Assembly (NCBI GenBank): GCA_913049615.1
Contig: CAJWZI010000009.1
Location: forward strand, 1 to 17,294
Direction: 5' to 3'
Length of the DNA stretch: 17,294 bases
Source of the DNA: an uncultured Alphaproteobacteria bacterium
GTDB taxonomy: Bacteria; Pseudomonadota; Alphaproteobacteria; GCA-2731375
In this document: piece by piece, positions 7,065 through 15,311 of the stretch
How the letters are laid out: each line of letters begins with the position of its first letter
Numbering within the stretch: position 1 is the stretch's first letter
The notes under the pieces: generated by a model
The model's database searches: none
Told to the model about the DNA's origin: nothing
Seen by the model: the letters and a program-made list of their open reading frames with translations, nothing else
Program-made: the position numbers and the translations under genes

Positions 7065-8394
7065 TGCCCGCGAAAATGTCGAGACGGCGCTTGACGTCAT
7101 CGAGCGTCATGGGAACGTAATCAATGGCATGATCACGGTAACCGCTGATGCCGCTCGAGAAGCAGCTGACGCAGCTGATAGGGCAGCAGCCGAAGGTCGT
7201 TGGCTAGGGCTACTGCACGGCCTGCCCATGGCGATCAAGGACAATATTCAAAGTGCCGGTGTGCGCACCACGTCGGGCTCCCTGCATTTCAAGGACGTGG
7301 TGCCGAACCAGGATGCCTTCGTTATCCAGCGGCTGAAAGCGGCCGGGGCGGTGATATTGGGCAAGGCGACTATGCATGAACTGGCCTTTGGTGTCCGTTC
7401 GAATAATCCAGTCAGCGGCCAATGCCATAATCCTTGGGATCTGACCAAAATACCCGGCGGGTCCTCGGGTGGTTCTGGTGCGGTGATTGCCGCCGGTATG
7501 GCGTTGGGAACTCTGGGCACCGATACGGGTGGTTCCGTGCGCTTGCCTGCCGCCATGAACGGTGTTTCTGGTCTGCGACCAACCCACGGCCGAGTACCCA
7601 ATCACGGTTCCACGCCGGTTAGTCCTGCCTACGACACGATTGGTCCCATGGCCCGTCGGGTGGATGACGTAGCCCGAATTTTAGCTGTCATCGCGCAGGG
7701 GGAGCCGGGCTCTGCACCCACCGGGGCACCTGACCTTGGGAACTTTTTGCCCGGACTGAATGACGGCGTCGAAGGTCTGCGCCTGGGCCTGCCCCGCAAT
7801 CACTATTTTGAAGATTGCGATAACGAGATCGCTGAGGCCGTGATGGCGGGAGCGCGGACCCTGGAGGCGCAAGGCGCCAAGATTATCGAAATCGATGTTG
7901 ACGGCGCCGAAGATACCCATCAGTGGGCGACCATACACATATTTACTGATGCTTGTGCCTATCATGCCGAGCGGCTGGACCAGCACCCGGAATTGTTCTC
8001 ACCTTCAGTGTTAGAACGCATGCTGGTTGGCCGGAGCTTTTCCGGCATTGATTACGCTAACGCCACACGAGCACGGGAAGCCTGGCAGCGCACCATGGCA
8101 ACCTTGTTCGAAGACATAGACATTATGGTCTCTCCCACCACGCCGGCCCCACCGTCGCCCATCGAAGAAGATAAGTCGTTATTGGAAGCAACCCGTGATG
8201 CCTCCCGAAATACCTATGCCGGCGGTTTTGGTGCTTATCCTGGATTGTCATTGCCTTGCGGCCTTTCTAAGGCCGGTTTGCCCATGGGCATGCAATTAGA
8301 AGCTGCCTGGTGGCGGGAGCCGGTACTGCTGCGAGCGGGATATTGTTATCAGACGGTGACTGATTGGCACCTGGCTGAACCGCAGCTATCCTAG
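7054..8394 (+). CDS. Amidase signature family hydrolase
   Basis: The 446-residue enzyme carries the whole amidase-signature Ser-cisSer-Lys triad: K62 (MAIKDN), S137 (GGSSGGSG, 135-142) and S161 (DTGGSVRLPA). The spacings of 75 and 24 residues match those in GatA. It is shorter than typical GatA, and no gatB or gatC is near, so it is more likely a catabolic amidase than the tRNA amidotransferase subunit. The first 50 residues form an Ala-rich helical leader. It overlaps the GST gene and is followed after 43 bases by the biotin carboxylase. An amidase next to a biotin carboxylase recalls the allophanate hydrolase/urea carboxylase pairing, but the carboxylase here has acyl-CoA-type domains, so the analogy is loose. 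The amide substrate is unknown. Confidence 0.92.
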   Translation: MSINARENVETALDVIERHGNVINGMITVTADAAREAADAADRAAAEGRWLGLLHGLPMAIKDNIQSAGVRTTSGSLHFKDVVPNQDAFVIQRLKAAGAVILGKATMHELAFGVRSNNPVSGQCHNPWDLTKIPGGSSGGSGAVIAAGMALGTLGTDTGGSVRLPAAMNGVSGLRPTHGRVPNHGSTPVSPAYDTIGPMARRVDDVARILAVIAQGEPGSAPTGAPDLGNFLPGLNDGVEGLRLGLPRNHYFEDCDNEIAEAVMAGARTLEAQGAKIIEIDVDGAEDTHQWATIHIFTDACAYHAERLDQHPELFSPSVLERMLVGRSFSGIDYANATRAREAWQRTMATLFEDIDIMVSPTTPAPPSPIEEDKSLLEATRDASRNTYAGGFGAYPGLSLPCGLSKAGLPMGMQLEAAWWREPVLLRAGYCYQTVTDWHLAEPQLS

Positions 8395-8422
8395 ATAAAA
8401 TTCAAGTATTAATAAAAACCCA

Positions 8423-8437
8423 GGGAAAACCATTCCC
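8423..8437 (+). promoter_or_regulatory. Possible hairpin covering the carboxylase ribosome-binding site
   Basis: GGGAA (8423-8427) and TTCCC (8433-8437) form a 5-base inverted repeat around AACCA. The only purine-rich Shine-Dalgarno candidate for the carboxylase is in the left arm, and the right arm ends at the base before its ATG. In mRNA this could hide the ribosome site. The stem is short, so it may be chance. Confidence 0.3.
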
Positions 8438-11400
8438 ATGACTGTGAAGAAAATGCTGATCGCCAATCGCGGCGAAATTGCCATTCGCATCCTTCGCGCC
8501 GCAGCTGATATAGGCATCGCCTCGGTCGCAATCTACGCCGAAGACGAATCACAATCCTTACACGTGGCGAAAGCAGACGAAGCGGCCGCTCTGCCGGGCC
8601 GAGGCGTGCCCGCGTACCTCGATGGGGCGGCAATCCTTGAGTTGGCTCAGGATATGAATTGCGATGCGATCCATCCCGGTTACGGATTTTTGAGTGAAAA
8701 TTCAAAATTTGCCCTCTCCTGTGCAAAGGCTGGCATTGCCTTTGTGGGTCCAAGCATGGAAATCCTCGAAGTGTTTGGCGATAAAGCCGCAGCGAGGGAT
8801 CTAGCTCAGAGAAATGGTGTGCCGGTCCTGCCTGGAAGCGATGGCGCGGCGGATGGATCAACGGCGGAGGCATTTTTTGATACTCACGGTGCCACCATGA
8901 TCAAAGCGGTCGGAGGTGGCGGCGGTCGGGGGATGCGGGCTGTCCTTGATAAGGACAAAATTAGTGGTGCTCTTCATATATGCCAGGCAGAGGCCTTGCA
9001 GGCCTTTGGCAATGGAGATGTTTTTGTCGAAAAGCTGTTGCCGGCGCCACGACATATCGAGGTGCAGATTATCGGAGATGGAAGTGGCGCAATTTCCCAT
9101 CTTGGCGAACGGGAATGTTCTATCCAGCGTCGGCATCAGAAACTGGTGGAGATGGCGCCTGCACCGGGTCTGGAGCAAGTTTTGCGGGAGCGGATTACTG
9201 CTGCTGCGGTCAAAATGGCCGAAGCGGTGGACTACGGCAATTTAGGAACGTTCGAATTTCTGGTGGAGGGTGAGGAGTTCTTTTTTATCGAGGCGAACCC
9301 GCGTCTGCAGGTAGAGCATACGGTGACGGAGGAAGTCTGGGGTGTGGACTTGGTGCAGACCCAGATTGCGTTAACCGGTGGCGCAACGTTATCGGACCTG
9401 GGCCTGCGCCAGGCCGATTTGGGCCCGCCAAGAGGGCAAGCCATGCAGGTTCGTATCAACATGGAAACTATTGACAAGGACGGCAGCGTCCACCCAACGG
9501 GCGGCGTCTTGGAGGTTTTCGAGATGCCTTCGGGTCCGGGAATTCGAGTGGATACCTTTGGCTACGCTGGATACAGTACTATACCCAGTTACGATTCATT
9601 GCTTGCCAAGCTGGTTGCTCACACTAATGGGAATAATTTTGCTGCGCTGTCGCAAAAAACCTATCGGGCCTTATGTGAATGCCGGATTGGCGGTTTTTCT
9701 ACCAACATTGGCTTTCTGCAGAATTTGCTACAGAACGACGAATTCCGTACTGGCAATATTGCTACCACTTTCATTGCCAATCATTTGGGCACTTTGGTGG
9801 ATGGGGTTGACCACCAACGGCGGTATTTTGAAGCGGCTGACGGGTTGGCCGAAGATAAAAATTTAGTAGGCGTTAAGGTAGATGCCTCGGATCCTTTGGC
9901 AGTGTTGGCACATGGCAAGTCAGCGGCTCTACCCGAAGATTCGGAAAACATCAATTATTCTGGGCCTGACGGCACCACAGCCATCGCGGCACCAATGCTG
10001 GGCACAGTCGTTAGTCTTGACGTGACTGAGGGCGACAGCGTCTATCCGGGCCGCCAGGTTTTGATTATGGAAGCCATGAAGATGCAGCATGTGATCGAGG
10101 CCGAGATCAGTGGTGTCGTCCGCCAACTTCCAGTCCAACCAGGCGACACGGTATTTGAGGGTGGCGCCTTGGCTTATGTGGCGGAACGAGAAGTTGAAAT
10201 TCCGGACGGTGGCGGGGACGTTACGATCGACCTGGACTACATCCGCCCTGATCTGGCTGAGGTATTTGATCGTCAGGGACGGACACTGGATGACCGGCGA
10301 CCCGATGCCGTGGCCCGCCGGCGCAAGACCAAGCAGCGAACGGTGCGCGAAAACATCGAACAACTATGTGATCCTGGCTCATTTAACGAATACGGCTCTC
10401 TGGTATTAGCAGCGCGCCGGGCGATGCACAGTATGGAGGAGTTGATCGAACGCACCCCGGCGGATGGGATGGTCATGGGCCTCGGTCGTGTCAATGGGCG
10501 GCATTTTCCCGACGAAACCGCTCGCTGCGCGGTCATCTCATATGACTACACGGTACTGGCTGGCACCCAGGGTAAACATAACCACAAGAAAAAGGATCGA
10601 ATGTTCGAGATCGCTGAGCAATGGCGTCTACCGGTGGTATTCTTTACTGAGGGTGGTGGCGGCCGGCCTGGCGATACGGACATGATTTTTGCTGCTAATT
10701 TGCACGTCAATGCCTTTCACCTGTGGGGCCGACTGAGCGGTCTGGTTCCCCTCGTAGGTATCACTTCCGGCCGGTGTTTTGCTGGCAATGCGGTTATTCT
10801 GGGTTGTTGCGATGTAGTCATTGCAACGGAAAATTCTACTATTGGCATGGGTGGACCGGCCATGATCGAAGGCGGTGGCCTTGGAGTGTTCCGCCCCGAA
10901 GAAGTCGGACCCATGTCGGTCCAGGTGCCAAATGGCGTCGTGGATATTGCCGTCAAGGACGAGGAGGAGGCGGTCGAAACCGCCAAGCAGTATCTCAGCT
11001 ATTTCCAAGGTTTTATCGAGAAATGGGATTGTGCCGATCAGCGGCATCTGCGGCAGATCATTCCGGAAGACCGCCTTCGCATCTACGACGTTCGTAAGGT
11101 GATCCATACCATGTTCGATACGGATTCGGTCTTGGAACTGCGTGCTGGCTTTGGTCTGGGCATGGTAACAGCCCTGGCCCGCATTGAAGGTCGGCCGGTG
11201 GGTATCATTGCCAACAACCCAAACCATTTGGCCGGCGCCATTGACAGTGATGCCTCCGATAAGGCAGCGCGCTTTATGCAGCTTTGTGATGCCTATGACA
11301 TCCCCCTCGTATTTCTCTGTGATACGCCGGGTAACATGGTGGGGCCCGTTGCGGAAAAAACTGCGTTGGTGCGTCACTGCTGCCGCCTTTATGTGATCGG

Positions 11401-11797
11401 AGCCAACGTCACCGTACCTGTCTTTACCATTGTTTTACGCAAGGGCTATGGACTAGGCGCTCAGGGTATGGCTGGGGGCGGGTTTCATGCGCCGTTCTTC
11501 ACAATTTCATGGCCCACAGGAGAGTTCGGAGGCATGGGATTGGAGGGCGCAGTAAAGCTTGGGCGTCGGGACGAATTGATGGCGATTGAGGATCCAGAAG
11601 AACGTATGGCCAAATACGAGGAAATGGTTGCCGCCATGTATGCCCAAGGCAAAGCGATTAATGCCGCCTCGCTGTTCGAACTGGACAATGTCATCGACCC
11701 GGCGGATACCCGGGAATGGATCATGGCTGGCCTGCGGGCTGCACCGCCGACGCCGACGCGGGAAGGAAAAAAACGCCCCTGGATTGATGCCTGGTAA
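8438..11797 (+). CDS. Single-chain biotin-dependent acyl-CoA carboxylase (BC-BCCP-CT fusion)
   Basis: This 1119-residue protein holds all parts of a biotin carboxylase system. The biotin carboxylase domain (about 1-450) opens with KMLIANRGEIAIRI, has the ATP-grasp glycine loop VGGGGGRGM (158-166) and FIEANPRLQVEHTVTE (283-298). A biotinyl domain (about 512-585) carries EAMKM with the biotin lysine K548. The carboxyltransferase half (about 630-1119) has SYDYTVLAGTQG (701-712), TEGGGGRPGD (737-746) and the C-terminal YGLGAQGMAGGG (1004-1015). Acetyl- and propionyl-CoA carboxylases usually split these among subunits. Fused ~120-kDa proteins of this size were described as long-chain acyl-CoA carboxylase (LCC), a homohexamer with broad acyl-CoA use. 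The linker between BC and BCCP is short for a full BT domain. It follows the amidase by 43 bases. The substrate is inferred. Confidence 0.93.
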   Translation: MTVKKMLIANRGEIAIRILRAAADIGIASVAIYAEDESQSLHVAKADEAAALPGRGVPAYLDGAAILELAQDMNCDAIHPGYGFLSENSKFALSCAKAGIAFVGPSMEILEVFGDKAAARDLAQRNGVPVLPGSDGAADGSTAEAFFDTHGATMIKAVGGGGGRGMRAVLDKDKISGALHICQAEALQAFGNGDVFVEKLLPAPRHIEVQIIGDGSGAISHLGERECSIQRRHQKLVEMAPAPGLEQVLRERITAAAVKMAEAVDYGNLGTFEFLVEGEEFFFIEANPRLQVEHTVTEEVWGVDLVQTQIALTGGATLSDLGLRQADLGPPRGQAMQVRINMETIDKDGSVHPTGGVLEVFEMPSGPGIRVDTFGYAGYSTIPSYDSLLAKLVAHTNGNNFAALSQKTYRALCECRIGGFSTNIGFLQNLLQNDEFRTGNIATTFIANHLGTLVDGVDHQRRYFEAADGLAEDKNLVGVKVDASDPLAVLAHGKSAALPEDSENINYSGPDGTTAIAAPMLGTVVSLDVTEGDSVYPGRQVLIMEAMKMQHVIEAEISGVVRQLPVQPGDTVFEGGALAYVAEREVEIPDGGGDVTIDLDYIRPDLAEVFDRQGRTLDDRRPDAVARRRKTKQRTVRENIEQLCDPGSFNEYGSLVLAARRAMHSMEELIERTPADGMVMGLGRVNGRHFPDETARCAVISYDYTVLAGTQGKHNHKKKDRMFEIAEQWRLPVVFFTEGGGGRPGDTDMIFAANLHVNAFHLWGRLSGLVPLVGITSGRCFAGNAVILGCCDVVIATENSTIGMGGPAMIEGGGLGVFRPEEVGPMSVQVPNGVVDIAVKDEEEAVETAKQYLSYFQGFIEKWDCADQRHLRQIIPEDRLRIYDVRKVIHTMFDTDSVLELRAGFGLGMVTALARIEGRPVGIIANNPNHLAGAIDSDASDKAARFMQLCDAYDIPLVFLCDTPGNMVGPVAEKTALVRHCCRLYVIGANVTVPVFTIVLRKGYGLGAQGMAGGGFHAPFFTISWPTGEFGGMGLEGAVKLGRRDELMAIEDPEERMAKYEEMVAAMYAQGKAINAASLFELDNVIDPADTREWIMAGLRAAPPTPTREGKKRPWIDAW

Positions 11798-11899
11798 TGT
11801 TGACGGTTTGTCCTATCTTGGATCCGACAACAAAATCCAGGCCGCGACAGCATCACTTTGTCACTCTGCTGTTCCTAAATAAAGCGCTTCTGAGAAACA

Positions 11900-11911
11900 C
11901 GCCACGTGGCG
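11900..11911. repeat. 12-base perfect palindrome between convergent genes
   Basis: CGCCACGTGGCG is fully self-complementary and lies between the ends of the carboxylase (plus) and VOC (minus) genes. It could be the core of a bidirectional terminator or a protein site. No T-tract follows on either side, so neither reading is well supported. The rest of the 134-base gap also holds ACAGCA/TGCTGT arms 14 bases apart (about 11848-11873) and nothing else recognisable. Confidence 0.35.
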
Positions 11912-11931
11912 CTATTATGAGGTAGACAAGT

Positions 11932-12342
11932 CTAATCGTGGCCGGCGGGCAGTTCGGCCAATTCTATGAGAATGTCGCCTGTCGAGGCCGGGTCCAAGAA
12001 GGCAATGCGGCTACCGCCGTGGCCGCCTTTCGGCGTCTCGTCCAATAGTTTGACACCCTTGTCACGCAGCTCATTCAAGGCGGCGTCAATATCCTCGACC
12101 TCGAAGCAAAGGTGATAGAGGCTCTGCCCTCGCTCGGCAATCCAATCGGCGACCGGTGAAGCCGGCCCTCCTGCTTGCAGTAATTCCAAATAGGTTTCAC
12201 CAACCGGGAACATAGCTAGTTTGGTTTCACCAATGGTTTCCTCGTAATCGAGTTTAAGTCCCAGCGTATTTTCCAACATGGCCATGGACTTTGCCATGTC
12301 ATGCACGGCAAGAGCGATATGCTCTACCCGCTTGATTTTCAT
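11932..12342 (-). CDS. Methylmalonyl-CoA epimerase-type VOC family protein
   Basis: This 136-residue single VOC protein resembles methylmalonyl-CoA epimerase, which interconverts the (R) and (S) forms of methylmalonyl-CoA through a metal-stabilised enolate. The expected metal ligands are all present in the right order: H8 (VEHIALAV), Q56 (LELLQ), H77 (LYHLCFEV) and E127 (ILIELAE). PKGGHGGSRIAFLDP (104-118) matches the family's second betaalpha repeat. A strong AGGAGGT site precedes the ATG. It lies 25 bases downstream of the luciferase-like gene and is convergent with the acyl-CoA carboxylase, whose product could be its substrate if that enzyme accepts propionyl-CoA. No mutase is in the window. 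Epimerase-like VOC proteins with other substrates exist, so the exact reaction is not certain. Confidence 0.82.
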   Translation of the reverse strand: MKIKRVEHIALAVHDMAKSMAMLENTLGLKLDYEETIGETKLAMFPVGETYLELLQAGGPASPVADWIAERGQSLYHLCFEVEDIDAALNELRDKGVKLLDETPKGGHGGSRIAFLDPASTGDILIELAELPAGHD

Positions 12343-12367
12343 GTGAACGACCTCCTATTGGCGAGCA

Positions 12368-13432
12368 TTACCAGGACTGCAATACCGGCAGCACCTCCTT
12401 GGCGAACAGTTTCAGGCCTCGCTCCGATATTTCCATGGGCGTTCCCCCGAAGCGGAAAGCAACGTTGAGTTCAAAATCCCCCACCAGCTTGCGCCGTTCT
12501 TCTAAGCCTCGCAGAATTTTGTCGGGCGTACCCCAACTTGCGGCTTTCATGAAACCGGCTACCGCGCCTTCGACCCCGCTTTCTCGTGCGATAGCGGCCT
12601 TTTGTTGGTAGGAGTCGTATCCTTTCACCGTCTGAAAATGTTCGCCTAAAAACTCATAGTGGTAAAAATTGCTCTCGACAAATTTGCCTTGGTACTTGCG
12701 GGCTTCTTCTTCCAATTCATCCATGTCGGTGCCGCAGACGCAGAATTCTGTCAGCATAACAGCCGGTGGCTCGGTGCCGTGATATTTGCGATGTAATTCG
12801 CGTCCAAGATCGATCATCGGCACTCGCATCTCCCACGGCCGATCAGCGAACATTACCTGGTGGGCGCCTAGTTTTGCGGCCGAATCGACTGAATCCTCGC
12901 TCGAAGCTACGGCATAGACGCGACCGTCAAAGTCGTTCTGAGGCCGCGGCCGGATCTCGGTTCGGGGCTGTTTGTAGAATTTTCCATCACCCTCAATAAA
13001 GCCGGTTTTTAACGCCTCGATTATCATTGGCGCCGCCTCATCGAAGCGCCCCCGAGATTCATCCATTGACAGGCGAAACGCTTCGAACTCGCGCCGTGCC
13101 AAGCCACGCCCCATGCCAAATCGCAGTCGGCCCTTACTCAACATATCCAGAACGGCAACGTTCTCAGCCACGCGGAGGGGATCATGCCATGGCAAAATTA
13201 CCGCTGCTGTACCCACATCGATGTCGGGGCAGATCGCCGTTAAATAGGTCATAAGGTTGATGTTGTCCGGTACGAAGGAATAATCGTTGAAGTGATGCTC
13301 CGCCGACCACAAGCAATCAAAGCCGTTGTCAGCAGCGAGTTGGGCCAATCCGATTTCTTCCTCCCACACCCTGTTGTCCGGGCAGTCGTCCCAGCCATAA
13401 GAGGCGAAGACCATCATCATCCCAACATCCAT
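12368..13432 (-). CDS. LLM class flavin-dependent oxidoreductase (luciferase-like)
   Basis: This 354-residue TIM-barrel flavoprotein belongs to the bacterial luciferase-like monooxygenase family, which uses reduced FMN (or F420 in some members). Family marks are WSAEHHF (42-48), the luciferase-type active-site histidine region, ILPWHDPLRVAE (79-90) and GRLRFGMGRG (101-110). The ATG has a clear AAAGGAG site about 7 bases upstream. It heads a two-gene unit with the epimerase-like VOC gene. The remnant of an acyl-CoA ligase lies 92 bases upstream on the same strand, suggesting the unit was once longer. Such enzymes oxygenate aldehydes, alkanesulfonates, ketones and similar substrates. No flavin reductase is visible nearby, so the reductant would come from elsewhere. 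The substrate is unknown. Confidence 0.9.
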   Translation of the reverse strand: MDVGMMMVFASYGWDDCPDNRVWEEEIGLAQLAADNGFDCLWSAEHHFNDYSFVPDNINLMTYLTAICPDIDVGTAAVILPWHDPLRVAENVAVLDMLSKGRLRFGMGRGLARREFEAFRLSMDESRGRFDEAAPMIIEALKTGFIEGDGKFYKQPRTEIRPRPQNDFDGRVYAVASSEDSVDSAAKLGAHQVMFADRPWEMRVPMIDLGRELHRKYHGTEPPAVMLTEFCVCGTDMDELEEEARKYQGKFVESNFYHYEFLGEHFQTVKGYDSYQQKAAIARESGVEGAVAGFMKAASWGTPDKILRGLEERRKLVGDFELNVAFRFGGTPMEISERGLKLFAKEVLPVLQSW

Positions 13433-13982
13433 CAGGCGTCTCCTTTTTTTGTTTTTACTTCTCGGCGCATCGGCCGGTTGATACGTTTATTGCGGTACAA
13501 AACGAGCTGGATATAATTTTTCCTCTAATGACGCACTTTCAATTCTTGCCCATAAAGCTTGCCAGTTTCAAGACGTGGTAGTTCGGTTTCGAATTTGATA
13601 GCTCCGGGGAATTGATTGAGGGCAAACTCCGTCTCGGTACGCTAATGCAAAATAAGGTTCGATAAAGTAACACTATTTGGCATAGGCGCCATAGTCCTGG
13701 CAGGCTTGGACGGATATTGCCTTTGCTGTCACCATGACAGTCAAACAAGGTTAGGTAATGTTGTCAGATCTATCAACCTATGCGCAACGGGAAGGGTAAG
13801 CGTTTTAATAGCATGGTGGAATTAATCGGGGATGTTGGGTGGGGTTGCATATCGCATTTGATGTCTGGTGTGGAAGTGAACCCAAGGGCAAGTGTTCCCA
13901 GAAATACGAGTCAGAAATTCGGCCAAATTTAGATCCTGCCTGACTCAGGTCGGAGGCCACCCCTAGAAGGCATTTAACCGTC
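13433..13982. other. 550-base region between divergent genes, containing a gene fossil
   Basis: This stretch separates the luciferase-like gene (minus) from the MFS gene (plus). Its left third contains the decayed end of an acyl-CoA ligase (separate entry). From 13645 to 13982 I recognise no coding remnant. A small dyad CCTGA-C-TCAGG sits at 13939-13949, about 33 bases before the MFS start, and might be an operator. A weak AAGG ribosome site precedes the MFS ATG with a rather long spacing. Confidence 0.6.
13525..13641 (-). pseudogene. C-terminal remnant of an AMP-forming acyl-CoA synthetase
   Basis: Read on the minus strand, the frame ending at TAG (13525-13527) gives about 38 residues ending in the C-terminal subdomain of the acyl-CoA ligase family: FPGAIKFETELPRLETGKLY followed by GQELKVRH. 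The family pattern is YKxPxxhxFhxxLPRxxTGKLhKxxLR, and the adenylation lysine (TGK) is kept. Reading back, a TAG in frame at 13642-13644 ends the open frame, and no upstream ligase motifs (P-loop, DR, hinge) are present in any frame, so the gene is truncated and non-functional. It points the same way as the luciferase-like and epimerase genes and was probably the first gene of that transcript. Recognition is by eye; a profile search should confirm it. Confidence 0.65.
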
Positions 13983-15194
13983 ATGCGTGATCTACTGCGA
14001 ACGAAAACTCCCGTCGCCCTGCCGACCATGATCGTTGTTCAGTCTTTTGGCACCATGTGCGGTTTTGCCGGCGCTATAGTCGCGGTGCAAGCGTCCACAG
14101 ATCTTGGCGTCAAGGCCACTAACATCGGCATATTTACCTCCCTCCTGTACATCGTCGGTATGCTGTCCGGTTTATGCGCCGGAGGATTTCTGGCTCGTCA
14201 TGGTGTGATACGATCCAGTCAGGTAGCTTTACTGTCGGCAGCTCTGGGTCTCGTCCTGGCAGGCATTGCGCCTTTCTGGCCGGTGGTTCTTGCCGCCGCC
14301 GTCTTAATTGGAATTGGCACCGGTCCACTAAATCCGGCTGGGTCCCGGATTTTGGCCCGCCATGCACCACTACGGTGGCAACCGTTAGTCTTTTCCTTGA
14401 AACAAACCGGAACTCCATTGGGGGGTATGCTGGCAGGTCTTCTGCTGCCGCCTTTGATGGCACTTTATGACTGGCGCGTCGCGCTGGTCGCTGTAGCCTC
14501 TCTGCCGGTGCTAACGCTGTTGTCCCTTCAACTCATTCGACACAATCTGGATGATGATCGGGATCCAGCCTTCCCGATCAGTCTTGCTGGAGTGATGGAC
14601 TCCTTACGTGTCATTGTCTCCAGTCGACCCCTCTTTATCCTGGCGGCGATGGGATTTCTATACACTTTCACCCAGTTGGCCATTCTGTCGTTCATAGTGA
14701 TCTATCTGTCACAGGAGAATGGCCTTTCGACGGAATTCGCCGGAGCCGTGTTCGCCATAATTCACGGCTCGGCCATTCCGGCGCGTATCTTTTGGGGCGC
14801 GGTGGCGGGACGTTTCGTCAGCTGCTGGGTTCTTCTCGGTCTAATCGGCATCATGATGTCATTCAGTATCATAGGCATGAGTATGTTTTCTCCCGGCTGG
14901 CCCTTTTGGCTCACGACGATGGTCGCTATCCTGCTAGGCGTGAGCACTAATGGCGTACTTGGACTTTTGCTAGCGGAATTCGCCCGTCTGGCCCCGCCTG
15001 GAAAAGTTGGCGAAGCTACGGGCGGAGGCCAGTTTTTCCTGTTCTTCGGCATCGTAACCGGTCCAACGATTTTTGGCATTATGGTGGAACATGGGGGCGG
15101 GTACGACAATGCGTTCTATATGATTGCTGGTTCTGCCCTGGTTGCTGGAATTTGCTTGTTGCTGACGGTCAGACATAGCCGGGAACGGCCGTGA
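13983..15194 (+). CDS. MFS transporter
   Basis: This 403-residue polytopic inner-membrane protein has about twelve hydrophobic segments in two halves of six, split by a charged loop near residues 185-200 (RHNLDDDRDP). The first half has a loop 2-3 region GGFLARHGVIRSSQ (67-80), in the position of the MFS signature GxLaDRxGrr but altered, and GIGTGPLNPAGSRIL in TM4. KQTGTPLGGMLAGLLLPP in TM5 is typical of the cyanate/nitrate-like MFS group (CynX/NimT type). No signal peptide is expected. It stands alone, convergent with the SDR at its 3' side. It could take up the substrate of a neighbouring pathway, but nothing fixes its cargo. The ribosome site before the ATG is weak; an in-frame ATG at 14028 has no better one. 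Confidence 0.9.
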   Translation: MRDLLRTKTPVALPTMIVVQSFGTMCGFAGAIVAVQASTDLGVKATNIGIFTSLLYIVGMLSGLCAGGFLARHGVIRSSQVALLSAALGLVLAGIAPFWPVVLAAAVLIGIGTGPLNPAGSRILARHAPLRWQPLVFSLKQTGTPLGGMLAGLLLPPLMALYDWRVALVAVASLPVLTLLSLQLIRHNLDDDRDPAFPISLAGVMDSLRVIVSSRPLFILAAMGFLYTFTQLAILSFIVIYLSQENGLSTEFAGAVFAIIHGSAIPARIFWGAVAGRFVSCWVLLGLIGIMMSFSIIGMSMFSPGWPFWLTTMVAILLGVSTNGVLGLLLAEFARLAPPGKVGEATGGGQFFLFFGIVTGPTIFGIMVEHGGGYDNAFYMIAGSALVAGICLLLTVRHSRERP

Positions 15195-15253
15195 AATGCT
15201 GTCCGCACCCTCGACCGATCGTCCCAAGCCAGAATTTGAAGAAACGGCACGAC

Positions 15254-15269
15254 AAGCCTCTGTTGGCTT
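15254..15269. terminator. Weak hairpin between convergent MFS and SDR genes
   Basis: AAGCC (15254-15258) and GGCTT (15265-15269) pair around a six-base loop in the 117-base gap between the two stop codons. A bidirectional terminator would be expected here, but the stem is only 5 bases and no T-tract follows, so this is a weak call. Confidence 0.2.
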
Positions 15270-15311
15270 CCCGTTGTTCCCGGCAAAACGGCGCCAGCTT
15301 TTGCAGATAGG

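Noticed and set aside
7054..8394. GatA subunit of Glu-tRNA(Gln) amidotransferase
   Set aside because: Triad spacing matches GatA because the whole superfamily shares it; no gatB/gatC is near and the operon is catabolic in look.
10628..11377. 249-codon minus-strand frame inside the carboxylase
   Set aside because: Antisense to the conserved carboxyltransferase domain; no domain or ribosome site recognised.
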